Shown here: piece after piece, positions 8,686-16,144 of the stretch
How positions within the stretch are numbered: position 1 is the stretch's first letter
How the letters are laid out: each line of letters begins with the position of its first letter
Assembly: GCA_027487585.1 (NCBI GenBank)
Contig: JAIYDH010000227.1
Span: 1-41,694, forward strand
Source: Rubrivivax sp.
GTDB lineage: Bacteria > Pseudomonadota > Gammaproteobacteria > Burkholderiales > Burkholderiaceae_C
Length of the DNA stretch: 41,694 bases
Reading direction: 5' to 3'
The notes under the pieces: generated by a model
Told to the model about the DNA's origin: nothing
The model's database searches: none
What the model saw: only the letters and a program-made list of their open reading frames with translations
Made by a program: the position numbers and the translations under genes

Positions 8686-9824
8686 GGCCCCCGCGTTCTG
8701 CCCTTTGGCGCGCCGGCCTGGCCTTGCTGGCGGTGGCCTGCTTCGCGCCGGTGGCTGCCGCCTCGGGTGCGCCTGCGCTGCGCCACGTCGAAGTGCTGGT
8801 GGATGTGCCTCCGAACAACTTCGTCTACCAGAAAGGATCGGCCATCGGCTACGGCGATCAGCTGCAACCGGGCGGCAGCGTCAGTGGCTGGATGCCCTAC
8901 GTGCAATCGCCCGGGGTCAACCCGGGTGCGGCGCTGGGCGTCAACCTGGTGGTGAACGCGCTGATCGCCGCAGCCGAGAGGGCGGCACTGGTATCGGCGC
9001 TTGAGGCCGCACGGCCGGTGGTGGCCTCGGTGCAAGACCTGGACCTGCGTGCCACGACGATTGAACAACTGCGCGGCCTGCTGCCGGAGCACGGCCCGCG
9101 CTGGCACTTCAGCACCGAGGCCTTTCCCCAACCGGCGCCCGTGTCGACCGAGGAGTTCAAGGATCCGGTGTCCGGCAGGCTCAAGCGCGCCATGCCGCCG
9201 CCGCCGAACCAGCACCTGATCGACCGCGCCCGCGCCTCGGCGCACGAGGCGGCGCTCTTCATCCGGGTGCTGCCGCTGTACAACGGTCTGCAGGACCGCA
9301 TGGTCGTGAACGTGGCGGCGCTGCTCATCGACCGCTCGGGTGCCACGCGCGGCGAGTGGAACACGCAGGTGATGGGCCCGGGCTCGCCCAGGCTGGAGAA
9401 CGCGGAACTGGTGCAGTGGTGGGCCGACGGTCGCTACCGGCGCTTCATGCTCCAGGGAATCCGCGGCGGTTTGCTGCCGCTGGTCGAAGAGGTCAGCGAC
9501 CCGGCGCTGCGCGCCCAACGCGAGCGGCTCTATCGGGCGCTGTCGGGCGTCAGCTTCGACGAAGCAGGCCGTCCCGTCGACCGCTTGCTGCCGCACCAGA
9601 TCAATGTCCACCGCAAGGCGAGCGCCGCGTGCGTCATTCAGGCCGATTCCGCTGACGTGATCTACCACTTCGAACGCACGCATCTGCCCAACCAGCTGGT
9701 GGCGGCGGCCTACTGCGCCGAAGACAAGCCCACCGACTGGAGCCAGGAGATCGTGCCAGGCGTGGCCTGGACGCAGCAGGTCCGCAGCGAGCCCGCCGCC
9801 GTGCTGCGCCGCCCACGCCCTTAG
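8682..9824 (+). CDS. Secreted protein of unknown function, coupled to the di-iron hydroxylase
   Basis: I do not recognise the family. The 380-residue product begins with a clear signal peptide (RAGLALLAVACFAPVAAASG), so it is exported to the periplasm or beyond. The mature part contains VDVPPNNFVYQKGSAIGYGD and a Gly/Pro-rich stretch GGSVSGWMPYVQSPGVNPG. A hydrophobic glycine/alanine segment follows (LGVNLVVNALIAAAERAALVSALEAARP), and the remainder looks globular with several Trp and Pro. Two cysteines occur near the C-terminus (AACVIQ, AAYCAED). ATG 8682 overlaps the hydroxylase stop by 4 nt, which suggests a shared process. Its stop codon overlaps the stop of the convergent BLUF gene. Confidence 0.8.
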   Translation: MRPPRSALWRAGLALLAVACFAPVAAASGAPALRHVEVLVDVPPNNFVYQKGSAIGYGDQLQPGGSVSGWMPYVQSPGVNPGAALGVNLVVNALIAAAERAALVSALEAARPVVASVQDLDLRATTIEQLRGLLPEHGPRWHFSTEAFPQPAPVSTEEFKDPVSGRLKRAMPPPPNQHLIDRARASAHEAALFIRVLPLYNGLQDRMVVNVAALLIDRSGATRGEWNTQVMGPGSPRLENAELVQWWADGRYRRFMLQGIRGGLLPLVEEVSDPALRAQRERLYRALSGVSFDEAGRPVDRLLPHQINVHRKASAACVIQADSADVIYHFERTHLPNQLVAAAYCAEDKPTDWSQEIVPGVAWTQQVRSEPAAVLRRPRP

Positions 9825-10243
9825 GCTTTGGCGCCCCCGATGCGGTGCCCGCCGACGACGAGCTCGTCGACCAGCTTCAGCATGAAGACGCCCGTGGCCG
9901 CGTAGGGGTCGAACTCGGGGTGCTGCATGCGCACCATGGCGTCGTCGTCCGGCAGCACGACGTGGGCCATCGACCAGCCGGGGTAGCGGCGGCGGTCGAT
10001 CTCCTCGAAGGACAGCATCTGCACGTCGTGGTGCCGCGGGTCCTGCAGGATGCGGTTGTAGAGGCGGTTGACCTCGGCGCGCTCGCCTTCCAGCACCTGC
10101 AGGTACAGCCCCTGGCCCTGGCACAGCACGCCGGTGATGCCGTGCGCCGCGTTGTGCGCCTCGCAGGTGGCCAGGATGTTGGCGGTGACGGTGCCCGTCT
10201 GCGGCCCGACCGAGCGGCTGACGTAGAGAACTCGAACCCACAT
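9821..10243 (-). CDS. Stand-alone BLUF-domain blue-light photoreceptor
   Basis: A flavin-binding sensor of blue light. In this family the flavin is held by an invariant Tyr/Gln pair and light rewires their hydrogen bonds. All key residues are visible in the 140-residue product: Tyr7 (VLYVSR), Asn31 (CEAHN), GITG at 35-38, Gln49 (LYLQVLEG) and Trp90/Met92 (YPGWSM). Their spacing (24 and 18 residues between Tyr, Asn and Gln) equals that of AppA Y21/N45/Q63. The BLUF fold fills about residues 1-95. The remaining 45 residues form a short C-terminal cap with no effector domain, so it must signal through a partner. It is the third gene of an operon with a renalase-like flavoprotein and a cysteine-rich small protein; the preceding stop is only 3 nt away. 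Confidence 0.95.
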   Translation of the reverse strand: MWVRVLYVSRSVGPQTGTVTANILATCEAHNAAHGITGVLCQGQGLYLQVLEGERAEVNRLYNRILQDPRHHDVQMLSFEEIDRRRYPGWSMAHVVLPDDDAMVRMQHPEFDPYAATGVFMLKLVDELVVGGHRIGGAKA

Positions 10244-10246
10244 GGC

Positions 10247-10414
10247 TTACTCGCTTTCGGGGCGGTCGGAAGGCGCATCGGCCGGCGGCGCCAGCGGCGG
10301 GGTGGCCATCTTCTCGCCGTCCCATTGTTGCCCGCACCAGCAGCGGCCTTCGGGATCGATGATGCAGGTGCCGCTGCCGCAGCAGCGGGGATCCGGGCTT
10401 GTGTCTTCGCTCAT
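10247..10414 (-). CDS. Small cysteine-rich protein (55 aa), possible metal-binding partner
   Basis: Begins at ATG 10414 with MSEDTSPDPRCCGSGTC and continues IIDPEGRCWCGQQWDGEK, ending in a Pro-rich tail. Five cysteines occur in 17 residues (CC-x4-C-x7-C-x-C), which could bind zinc or iron or mark a redox function. The protein is cytoplasmic, with no signal peptide. It lies between the renalase-like gene (10-nt gap) and the BLUF gene (3-nt gap), so it is certainly in that operon. I cannot name a characterised family; small proteins with the CCGSG start seem frequent next to flavin oxidoreductase genes in betaproteobacteria, but that is from memory. Confidence 0.75.
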   Translation of the reverse strand: MSEDTSPDPRCCGSGTCIIDPEGRCWCGQQWDGEKMATPPLAPPADAPSDRPESE

Positions 10415-10424
10415 GCAGGGGCGT

Positions 10425-11513
10425 TCAGTCCGACGGTGGAAGCGCCGATTCTGCGCCCGCCCCGGGCCCGGGTTGCTGCATCTGGGCGAGCAGTGCCTGC
10501 GCCGAGAGCCAGGCGCCCTCGACGCCGGTGCCACCGAGGAAGTCGCCGCACACGCCCAGGCCGCCGGCAGCGCTCCACCACGCCTGCCGCACCGGCCCGT
10601 GGCCTGTGGTGGCGGGCAGGGCGTAGCGCCAGCGGTGAACCACGGCGTGCTGCCAGGGCACCGCCCCGCCCAGCCAGCGGGCCAGCGCGGCCTGCAACTG
10701 GGCCTTCACCTCGTCGGCCGGATGCTCCAGGTGCTGGCGGCTCCAGCTGGCGCGGGCGTGTACCACCCAGTGGACCAGGCCGGCTGCCGCGTCGCGGCCG
10801 GGCTTGGCCTCGTTGCGCAGCACCCAGGCCAGCGGGCCGTGATCAGGGCGCGCCACGCTCCAGGTCGGCTCCGGGCTCGGGCGCGTGGCCACGCCCATCA
10901 GCGTCCAGCAGGGTTGCATCAGCGCGATCGAGGCGCGCTGTGCCCACTCGGGCTTGTGCGCGGCCAGCAGCGGCGCCGCCTGGGCCGGGGGCAGCGCCAG
11001 CAACACGGCATCGAAGTGGCCCGGCAGCGCCATGCCCTGCGCGGCCACCTGCCAACCCTCGGGCTGCCGCGTCAGGGTGTCGGCCGCGAAGGACCAGCTC
11101 GTGGTGATGGCGCCTGTGGCCGTGCCCTCGTGCAGCAGCGCGCGGCACAGCGCGGGCATGTCGGGCACCGGCAGCTGCAGCGGCCCGGCCTCGGCGCGCA
11201 GCGGCCGGCTGCCAGCGGCCAGCCTGGCGGCCCAGGGCCGCACGGCAGCCGCCACGTGCCCCTGCTGCAGGAAGGCCTGGAACGCCGGATCCTGCGCCGT
11301 GAAGCCGGGTGCGCCATGGTCGACGCGGGCGCTGCGCGGCTGGCCCTGGGCATCGGTCCACTCCAGCCGCCGCGTGGCCAGCCGCCCGCCGGGGCCGCGG
11401 GCCTTGTCAACGATATGGACGCTGCAGCCGGCCGCAGCCAGGGCCTGCGCGCAGGTGGCGCCGGCGAGGCCAGCGCCGATGACGGCGATCTTCTGGGGTG
11501 TGGTGGGGGGCAT
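10425..11513 (-). CDS. FAD/NAD(P)-binding amine-oxidase-type protein (renalase-like)
   Basis: Flavoprotein with the Rossmann motif KIAVIGAGLAGATCAQAL (residues 7-24), the acidic residue at the end of strand 2 (HIVDKARGPGGRLATRR, a hallmark of renalase-like proteins) and DHGAPGFTAQDPAF. Renalases oxidise aberrant dihydro isomers of NAD(P)H, and bacterial members are thought to do the same; whether this one does is inference. Length (362) fits bacterial renalase-like proteins. The C-terminal part (VHRWRYALPATTGHG and GVCGDFLGGTGVEGAWLSA) has the second FAD-contacting motif. First gene of the renalase/cysteine-rich/BLUF operon. A light sensor downstream of a flavin enzyme suggests a photo-oxidative or redox role. 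Confidence 0.9.
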   Translation of the reverse strand: MPPTTPQKIAVIGAGLAGATCAQALAAAGCSVHIVDKARGPGGRLATRRLEWTDAQGQPRSARVDHGAPGFTAQDPAFQAFLQQGHVAAAVRPWAARLAAGSRPLRAEAGPLQLPVPDMPALCRALLHEGTATGAITTSWSFAADTLTRQPEGWQVAAQGMALPGHFDAVLLALPPAQAAPLLAAHKPEWAQRASIALMQPCWTLMGVATRPSPEPTWSVARPDHGPLAWVLRNEAKPGRDAAAGLVHWVVHARASWSRQHLEHPADEVKAQLQAALARWLGGAVPWQHAVVHRWRYALPATTGHGPVRQAWWSAAGGLGVCGDFLGGTGVEGAWLSAQALLAQMQQPGPGAGAESALPPSD

Positions 11514-11551
11514 AGACCCCGCAGCTTATCGGCTGCCGCCCGCGCGCGCTC

Positions 11552-12778
11552 TTAGGCGGCGCCGCGCCGCGTGGCCACCAGCCCGCGCCCCGCGGCCCAG
11601 GCATTGACGTCTTCGCGGCGGATGGCTGCCGCCATCAGCGCCGGAAAGGCGTCGGGCGTGCAGGCAAAACTCGGCACGCCCAAGGCGGCCAGTTGCGCGG
11701 CCAGGTCGCGGTCGTAGGCCGGCGCGCCTTCGTCCGACAACGCCAGCAGCGTGATGAACTGCACCCCGCTTTCCACCAGCTCGGCCGCGCGGCGCAGCAG
11801 CTGCGGCGCCACGCCGCCTTCGTACAGGTCGGAGATCAGCACGAGGATGGTGTTGCGCGGTTCGCGCACCAGCGTCTGGCAGTAGCCCACGGCGCCGTTG
11901 ATGTCGGTGCCGCCGCCGAGCTGCACGCCGAAGAGCAGCTCCACCGGGTCGTCGAGCTTGTCCGAGAGGTCGACCACCGCGGTGTCAAAGACCACCAGCT
12001 TCGTGCTCACCGCCGGCAGGCTGGCCATCACCGCGCCGCAGATGCTGGCGTAGACCACCGAGTGCGCCATCGAGCCGCTCTGGTCTATGCAAAGCACCAC
12101 CTCGCGCTGCGGGCGGCGCGCCTTGCGGCCGTAGCCGTGCAGCACCTGCGGCACCACGGTGCGGTACTCGGGCTGCCAGTGGCGCAGATTGGCACGGATG
12201 GTGCGGTGCCAGTCGATCTCGGCATGGCGCGGGCGGCGGTTGCGCTGGCTGCGGTCGAGCGCGCCCGTGACGGCGCTGCGCAGCGGCTCGTCCAGGCGCT
12301 GCATCAGCTGCTCCACCACGCGGCGCACCACGGCGCGCGCCGTGTCCTTGGTCTTCGCCGGGATGACGCTGCCCAGCGCCACGAGCTGCGCCACCAGGTG
12401 CACGTCGGGCTGCGCGGCCTCCAGCATCTCGGGCTGCAGCAGCATGTCGCGCAGGTTCAGGCGCTCCAGCGCGTCGCGCTGCATCACCTGCACCACCGAG
12501 CTTGGAAAGTAGCGCCGGATGTCGCCCAGCCAGCGCGCCACCCCGGGGCGTGAGGCGCCGCGGCCGCCGCGCCGGTCGTTGCCCAGGCCGCCACCGGCAT
12601 CGGGCTCGTAGAGCGCGGCCAGGGCTTGGTCGATGTCGGCCTCGGCGCCCAGCGGCGCGCCGCAGGCGGCCTCGGCCTCGGCGCCGAGCACCAGGCGCCA
12701 GCGGCGCAGCCGCGTGGCGTCGTCGATGTGGGGGCTGCCGTCGGGGCTGCCGTAGGGGCTGATCAGGTCGGGCGTCAT
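11552..12778 (-). CDS. vWA-domain protein of the SWIM/MoxR operon
   Basis: 408 residues. The N-terminal half is mostly helical, and the C-terminal half is a von Willebrand factor A domain with an intact metal-ion site: D232-x-S234-x-S236 (CIDQSGSM), T291 (GGGTDING) and D317 (LISDLYEGG). vWA proteins of this kind act as metal-dependent protein-binding partners of MoxR AAA+ ATPases, as in the gas-vesicle GvpN, CoxD/CoxE and RavA-ViaA systems. Start ATG 12778 overlaps the stop of the DUF5682-like gene by 4 nt. It is the last gene of a five-gene operon. The linker between the halves (about 175-225) is Arg-rich (RSQRNRRPRHAE). Function is inferred from domain partnership only. Confidence 0.88.
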   Translation of the reverse strand: MTPDLISPYGSPDGSPHIDDATRLRRWRLVLGAEAEAACGAPLGAEADIDQALAALYEPDAGGGLGNDRRGGRGASRPGVARWLGDIRRYFPSSVVQVMQRDALERLNLRDMLLQPEMLEAAQPDVHLVAQLVALGSVIPAKTKDTARAVVRRVVEQLMQRLDEPLRSAVTGALDRSQRNRRPRHAEIDWHRTIRANLRHWQPEYRTVVPQVLHGYGRKARRPQREVVLCIDQSGSMAHSVVYASICGAVMASLPAVSTKLVVFDTAVVDLSDKLDDPVELLFGVQLGGGTDINGAVGYCQTLVREPRNTILVLISDLYEGGVAPQLLRRAAELVESGVQFITLLALSDEGAPAYDRDLAAQLAALGVPSFACTPDAFPALMAAAIRREDVNAWAAGRGLVATRRGAA

Positions 12779-15039
12779 GCCGGCACTCCCAGCCAGCGCC
12801 GCAGCCAGGGCAGTGGCAGCGCGGCCTTGTCGGCGGGCCAGTCCACCGCCGCCGCGGCGGTGGGGGCGGCGGCCTGCACGCCCTGCCGCGCCCGCGCGGC
12901 CAGGTCGCGCCGCTCGCCGGGGCCGAAGGCCGAGAAGGTGCGCCGCACCAGCGGCAGCACGCGGATGAAGTGGTCTTCGCCCAGGCCCGCGAGCCAGGCG
13001 TCGAGCAAGGGCCACACGGTGGCGTCGTGCAGCAGCAGCGTGGCGTTGCGGTTGAGAAAGCCGTCCAGCCAGGCCGCCGCCGCGGCGGCGTCACTGCCGG
13101 CCGAGAGGTGCAGCGACATCGCCAGCGCCGCCGCGCTGCGGTCGCGCAGGCCGTCGTCGAGCAGCAGCCGCAGCGCCAGGCCCTGCAGCAGCGGGTGGGC
13201 CTGCGTGCTGTCGGCCAGCTGCTGCAGCGCCTGCTGCCAGGCGGCCTGCGGTGCGTGGCCCTCCGGCGTGCTGCGCAGGCGCAGCGCCGCATGCGCCGCC
13301 AGCACGTGCTCGCGCAGCGCGCCAGCAGCGTCGTCGTCCAGCGCCTGCGCGGCCAGCAGCAGCCCGATGGCGGCGCGCAGCACCAGGCCGTCGAGCACGG
13401 CGGCCACCAGCGTGGCGTCGGTCTGGCGCACGTTGCCGTAGCGGAACACGTTGGCCAGCGCCGGCAGCGCGGCCAGCAGCTGCGGCACGTCGCCGCTGAG
13501 CGCGGCGCGGTCCTGCAGCGCGTGGGTGGCGGCCTGCACGGCCTCGGGCAGATCGGCCAGCAGCGCGTCGTCCACACACTTCGACAGTTCGGGCAGGCCC
13601 GACAGCGTGGGGCAGCGCTCGGCCACGCAGGCGGTGGCCGCCTGTTCCACCGTCTGGCCCCAGCGGCTGGCCTCGATGAGGCGCAGCGCGAACTCGGGCT
13701 GCCACTGCAGCTGCCAGACCTCGTGGAAGCTGCCGCGGGCGCTGCGGCCCACCTTGGCCAGCTGGCCCCAGGCCACGCCCAGCAGCGCCAGCCGGTGCAG
13801 CAGCCGGCTGCGGGCCAGATCGCCGGGCTGGCGCAGGTCGAGATCGAGCGTCTTCTGCAGCGCCTCGGGCTTGAGGCGCAGTGTCTTCTGCTGCGCCTCG
13901 AGGTCGCGCTGCAGCGGCACGGTGGGCACGTCGGGCGGCACCTCGCCGAGGCGGTCGCCCACCACGAGCGCGTCGCGCACGAAGGCCAGCACGGTGTCGT
14001 CGCCCATCGTCAGGACGGCGCGCGTGGCCTCGGTCAGCTCGTCCAGGCCCGGCGCCGCGCGGCCGCGCATCGCGGCCAGGCCTTCGGCCAGGCGCGTGGC
14101 CTCGATCAGGTGGCCGCTGGAGCAGTCGAGGTCGCGCTCGCGCATCAGCGTGGCCACGCGCGCCAGCCAGCCGGCGGCTCTTTCGCGGCCGGCGCGGCCC
14201 GGCGCGCCGCCGGTGGCCCAGAGGTGCTCGTACCAGCCGGGCGAGCGCACGCCGGCGCCATAGCCACTGGCGCGCGCCAGGTGGCGGTAGGTCCAGGGCA
14301 CCCAGGTGGCGGCCACCTTGCGCTTGGGGCAGCCCTTCAGCAGCGCCGTGTCGGCCTTGGCGCTGGGCGTGCCGGGCGCGTCGAGTTGCAGGGCCGGCAG
14401 GTGCCAGGCGCCGCAGACCACGGCGATGCGCTCGGCGCCCTCGCGCCGCGCGGCACGCAGGCACTGGCGCATATGGGCTTCGCGCAGGGCGTCGATGGAG
14501 GGTGCGGCGGTGTCGCTGGCGCTCGCCTCTGCGGCGGACTCGGTCGCACGCAGCGCCACCATCGCTTCGGCGATGGCGTCGAAGAGCCCGGCGGCGTCTT
14601 CGCGCTCCTCGACCTGCTGGTTCCACCAGGCCTCGCCGTCCTCGAAGCCGGCGGCCTGGGCCAGCGCCCCCAAGGGATCGGCTCGAGGCGTGTCGGCGGC
14701 CACGTCATCGTCGGCTTCTTCGGGCAGTGCCAGCCGGTGGGCCTGCGGCAGGTCGATGAACTGCAGCGCCACGCCGTGTTCGGCCGCCCAGGCCAGCGCC
14801 TGCCACTCGGGCGAGAAGCGCGCGAAGGGGTGGTACACGGCGCGCCGGGGTTCATCGGCCGCGTGGCTGAGCACCGCCACCGGCGGCACCAGCGCCGGCA
14901 CGTGGTGCAGCAGCGCGTCGGCCTCGGGCGGGCCTTCCACCAGCACCCGCGTCGGCGCCCAGGCGTCGAAGGCGGCGCGCAGGCTGCGCGCGCAGCCCGG
15001 GCCGTGGTGGCGGATGCCGAAGAGCCGCAGTTCGCTCAT
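12775..15039 (-). CDS. DUF5682-like protein of the SWIM/MoxR operon
   Basis: 754 residues, no signal peptide. The N-terminus reads MSELRLFGIRHHGPGCARSL, with RVLVEGPPEAD at 31-41. Near 205-216 lies a second block, IAVVCGAWHLPAL, preceded by a helix with REAHMRQCLRAA. The combination of an early Gly-x-x-His, an Asp/Glu after a beta strand and a late GxWH recalls TraB/ChaN/EreA-type hydrolase folds; that likeness is my inference. Residues beyond 230 are largely helical, Ala/Leu-rich and poorly characterised. ATG 15039 is chosen, with a GTG at 15045 as an alternative; both lie just after the MoxR stop. The DUF name is recalled from the usual partners of this operon. Confidence 0.82.
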   Translation of the reverse strand: MSELRLFGIRHHGPGCARSLRAAFDAWAPTRVLVEGPPEADALLHHVPALVPPVAVLSHAADEPRRAVYHPFARFSPEWQALAWAAEHGVALQFIDLPQAHRLALPEEADDDVAADTPRADPLGALAQAAGFEDGEAWWNQQVEEREDAAGLFDAIAEAMVALRATESAAEASASDTAAPSIDALREAHMRQCLRAARREGAERIAVVCGAWHLPALQLDAPGTPSAKADTALLKGCPKRKVAATWVPWTYRHLARASGYGAGVRSPGWYEHLWATGGAPGRAGRERAAGWLARVATLMRERDLDCSSGHLIEATRLAEGLAAMRGRAAPGLDELTEATRAVLTMGDDTVLAFVRDALVVGDRLGEVPPDVPTVPLQRDLEAQQKTLRLKPEALQKTLDLDLRQPGDLARSRLLHRLALLGVAWGQLAKVGRSARGSFHEVWQLQWQPEFALRLIEASRWGQTVEQAATACVAERCPTLSGLPELSKCVDDALLADLPEAVQAATHALQDRAALSGDVPQLLAALPALANVFRYGNVRQTDATLVAAVLDGLVLRAAIGLLLAAQALDDDAAGALREHVLAAHAALRLRSTPEGHAPQAAWQQALQQLADSTQAHPLLQGLALRLLLDDGLRDRSAAALAMSLHLSAGSDAAAAAAWLDGFLNRNATLLLHDATVWPLLDAWLAGLGEDHFIRVLPLVRRTFSAFGPGERRDLAARARQGVQAAAPTAAAAVDWPADKAALPLPWLRRWLGVPA

Positions 15040-15049
15040 CGCCACCCGA

Positions 15050-16129
15050 TCACAGCGCCTCGCGGCAGGCGCGGTACAGGTCTTTCCACTCGCTGCGTTC
15101 CTTCACCACGGTCTCGAGGTATTCGTTCCAGACCACGGTGTCCTGCACCGGGTCCTTCACCACCGCGCCGACCAGGCCCGAGGCCATGTCGCGCGGGCGC
15201 AGCACGCCGTCGCCAAAGTGGCCGGCCAGCGCCAGGCCGCTGTTGATGACCGAGATGGCCTCGGCGGTGGACAGCGTGGCGCTCGGCGACTTCAGCTGCG
15301 TCTTGCCGTCTTCGGTGCGGCCGTTGCGCAGCTCGCGGAAGATCTGCACGATGCGCCGCACCTCCTTCAGTGCCGGCGGCTCGGCCGGCAGCTGCAGCGA
15401 GCGGCTCATCTCGCCCACGCGGCGGGTGACGACGGCGACCTCGTCGTCTTCGCTCGCCGGCACCGGCAGCACCACGGTGTTGAAGCGCCGCTTCAGCGCT
15501 GCGGAGAGTTCGTTGACACCCTTGTCGCGGTTGTTGGCGGTGGCGATGACCGAGAAGCCCGCCACCGCCTGCACCTCGCTGCCGAGTTCGGGAACGGGCA
15601 GCGTCTTTTCCGACAGCACCGTGATCAGCGAGTCCTGCACGTCGGCCGGGATGCGCGTGAGCTCCTCCACCCGCGCGATGCGGCCCTGGCGCATGGCCTG
15701 CATCAGCGGGCTCGGCACCAGCGCCGCCTCGGAAGGCCCGTGCGCCAGCAGCTGCGCGTAGTTCCAGCCGTAGCGCAGCTGCTCCTCGCTGGTGCAGGCG
15801 GTGCCCTGCACCAGCAGCGTGGACGTGCCGCTGATGGCCGCCGCGAGGTGCTCGCTCACCCAGCTCTTGGCGGTGCCGGGCACGCCGTACAGCAGCAGCG
15901 CGCGGTCGGTGGCCAGCGTGGCCACGGCCACTTCCATCAGGCGTTCGCTGCCGATGTACTTGGGCGTGACCTCGAAGCCGTTGTCGAGCCGGCCGCCCAT
16001 CAGGTAGCGCAGCACGGCCCAGGGCGAGAGCCGCCAGTTCGCGGGGCGCGCCCGCGTGTCGTGCTTCGCGAGCTCGGCCAGTTCCTCGGCGAACTGCTGC
16101 TCGGCGTGTTGGCGCATCACGGTGCTCAT
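15050..16129 (-). CDS. MoxR-type AAA+ ATPase of the SWIM operon
   Basis: 359 residues. Walker A is G82-VPGTAK-S89. The segment RIARVEELTR (150-159) occupies the Walker B position, but the usual Asp of the hydrophobic-DE motif is Val, leaving Glu155/Glu156. Sensor 1 is ATANN (Asn199/200), and arginines at 214-215 (ALKRRFN) follow. The SEKTLPVPELG insert after Walker B is a MoxR feature (beta hairpin before helix 2). MoxR proteins remodel or load cofactors into partners and are commonly paired with vWA proteins. It sits 10 nt before the DUF5682-like gene (taking its ATG start at 15039) and 15 bp after the DUF5691-like stop, so all five genes appear to be one operon. Confidence 0.9.
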   Translation of the reverse strand: MSTVMRQHAEQQFAEELAELAKHDTRARPANWRLSPWAVLRYLMGGRLDNGFEVTPKYIGSERLMEVAVATLATDRALLLYGVPGTAKSWVSEHLAAAISGTSTLLVQGTACTSEEQLRYGWNYAQLLAHGPSEAALVPSPLMQAMRQGRIARVEELTRIPADVQDSLITVLSEKTLPVPELGSEVQAVAGFSVIATANNRDKGVNELSAALKRRFNTVVLPVPASEDDEVAVVTRRVGEMSRSLQLPAEPPALKEVRRIVQIFRELRNGRTEDGKTQLKSPSATLSTAEAISVINSGLALAGHFGDGVLRPRDMASGLVGAVVKDPVQDTVVWNEYLETVVKERSEWKDLYRACREAL

Positions 16130-16144
16130 GGATCGGTCTTTCGT

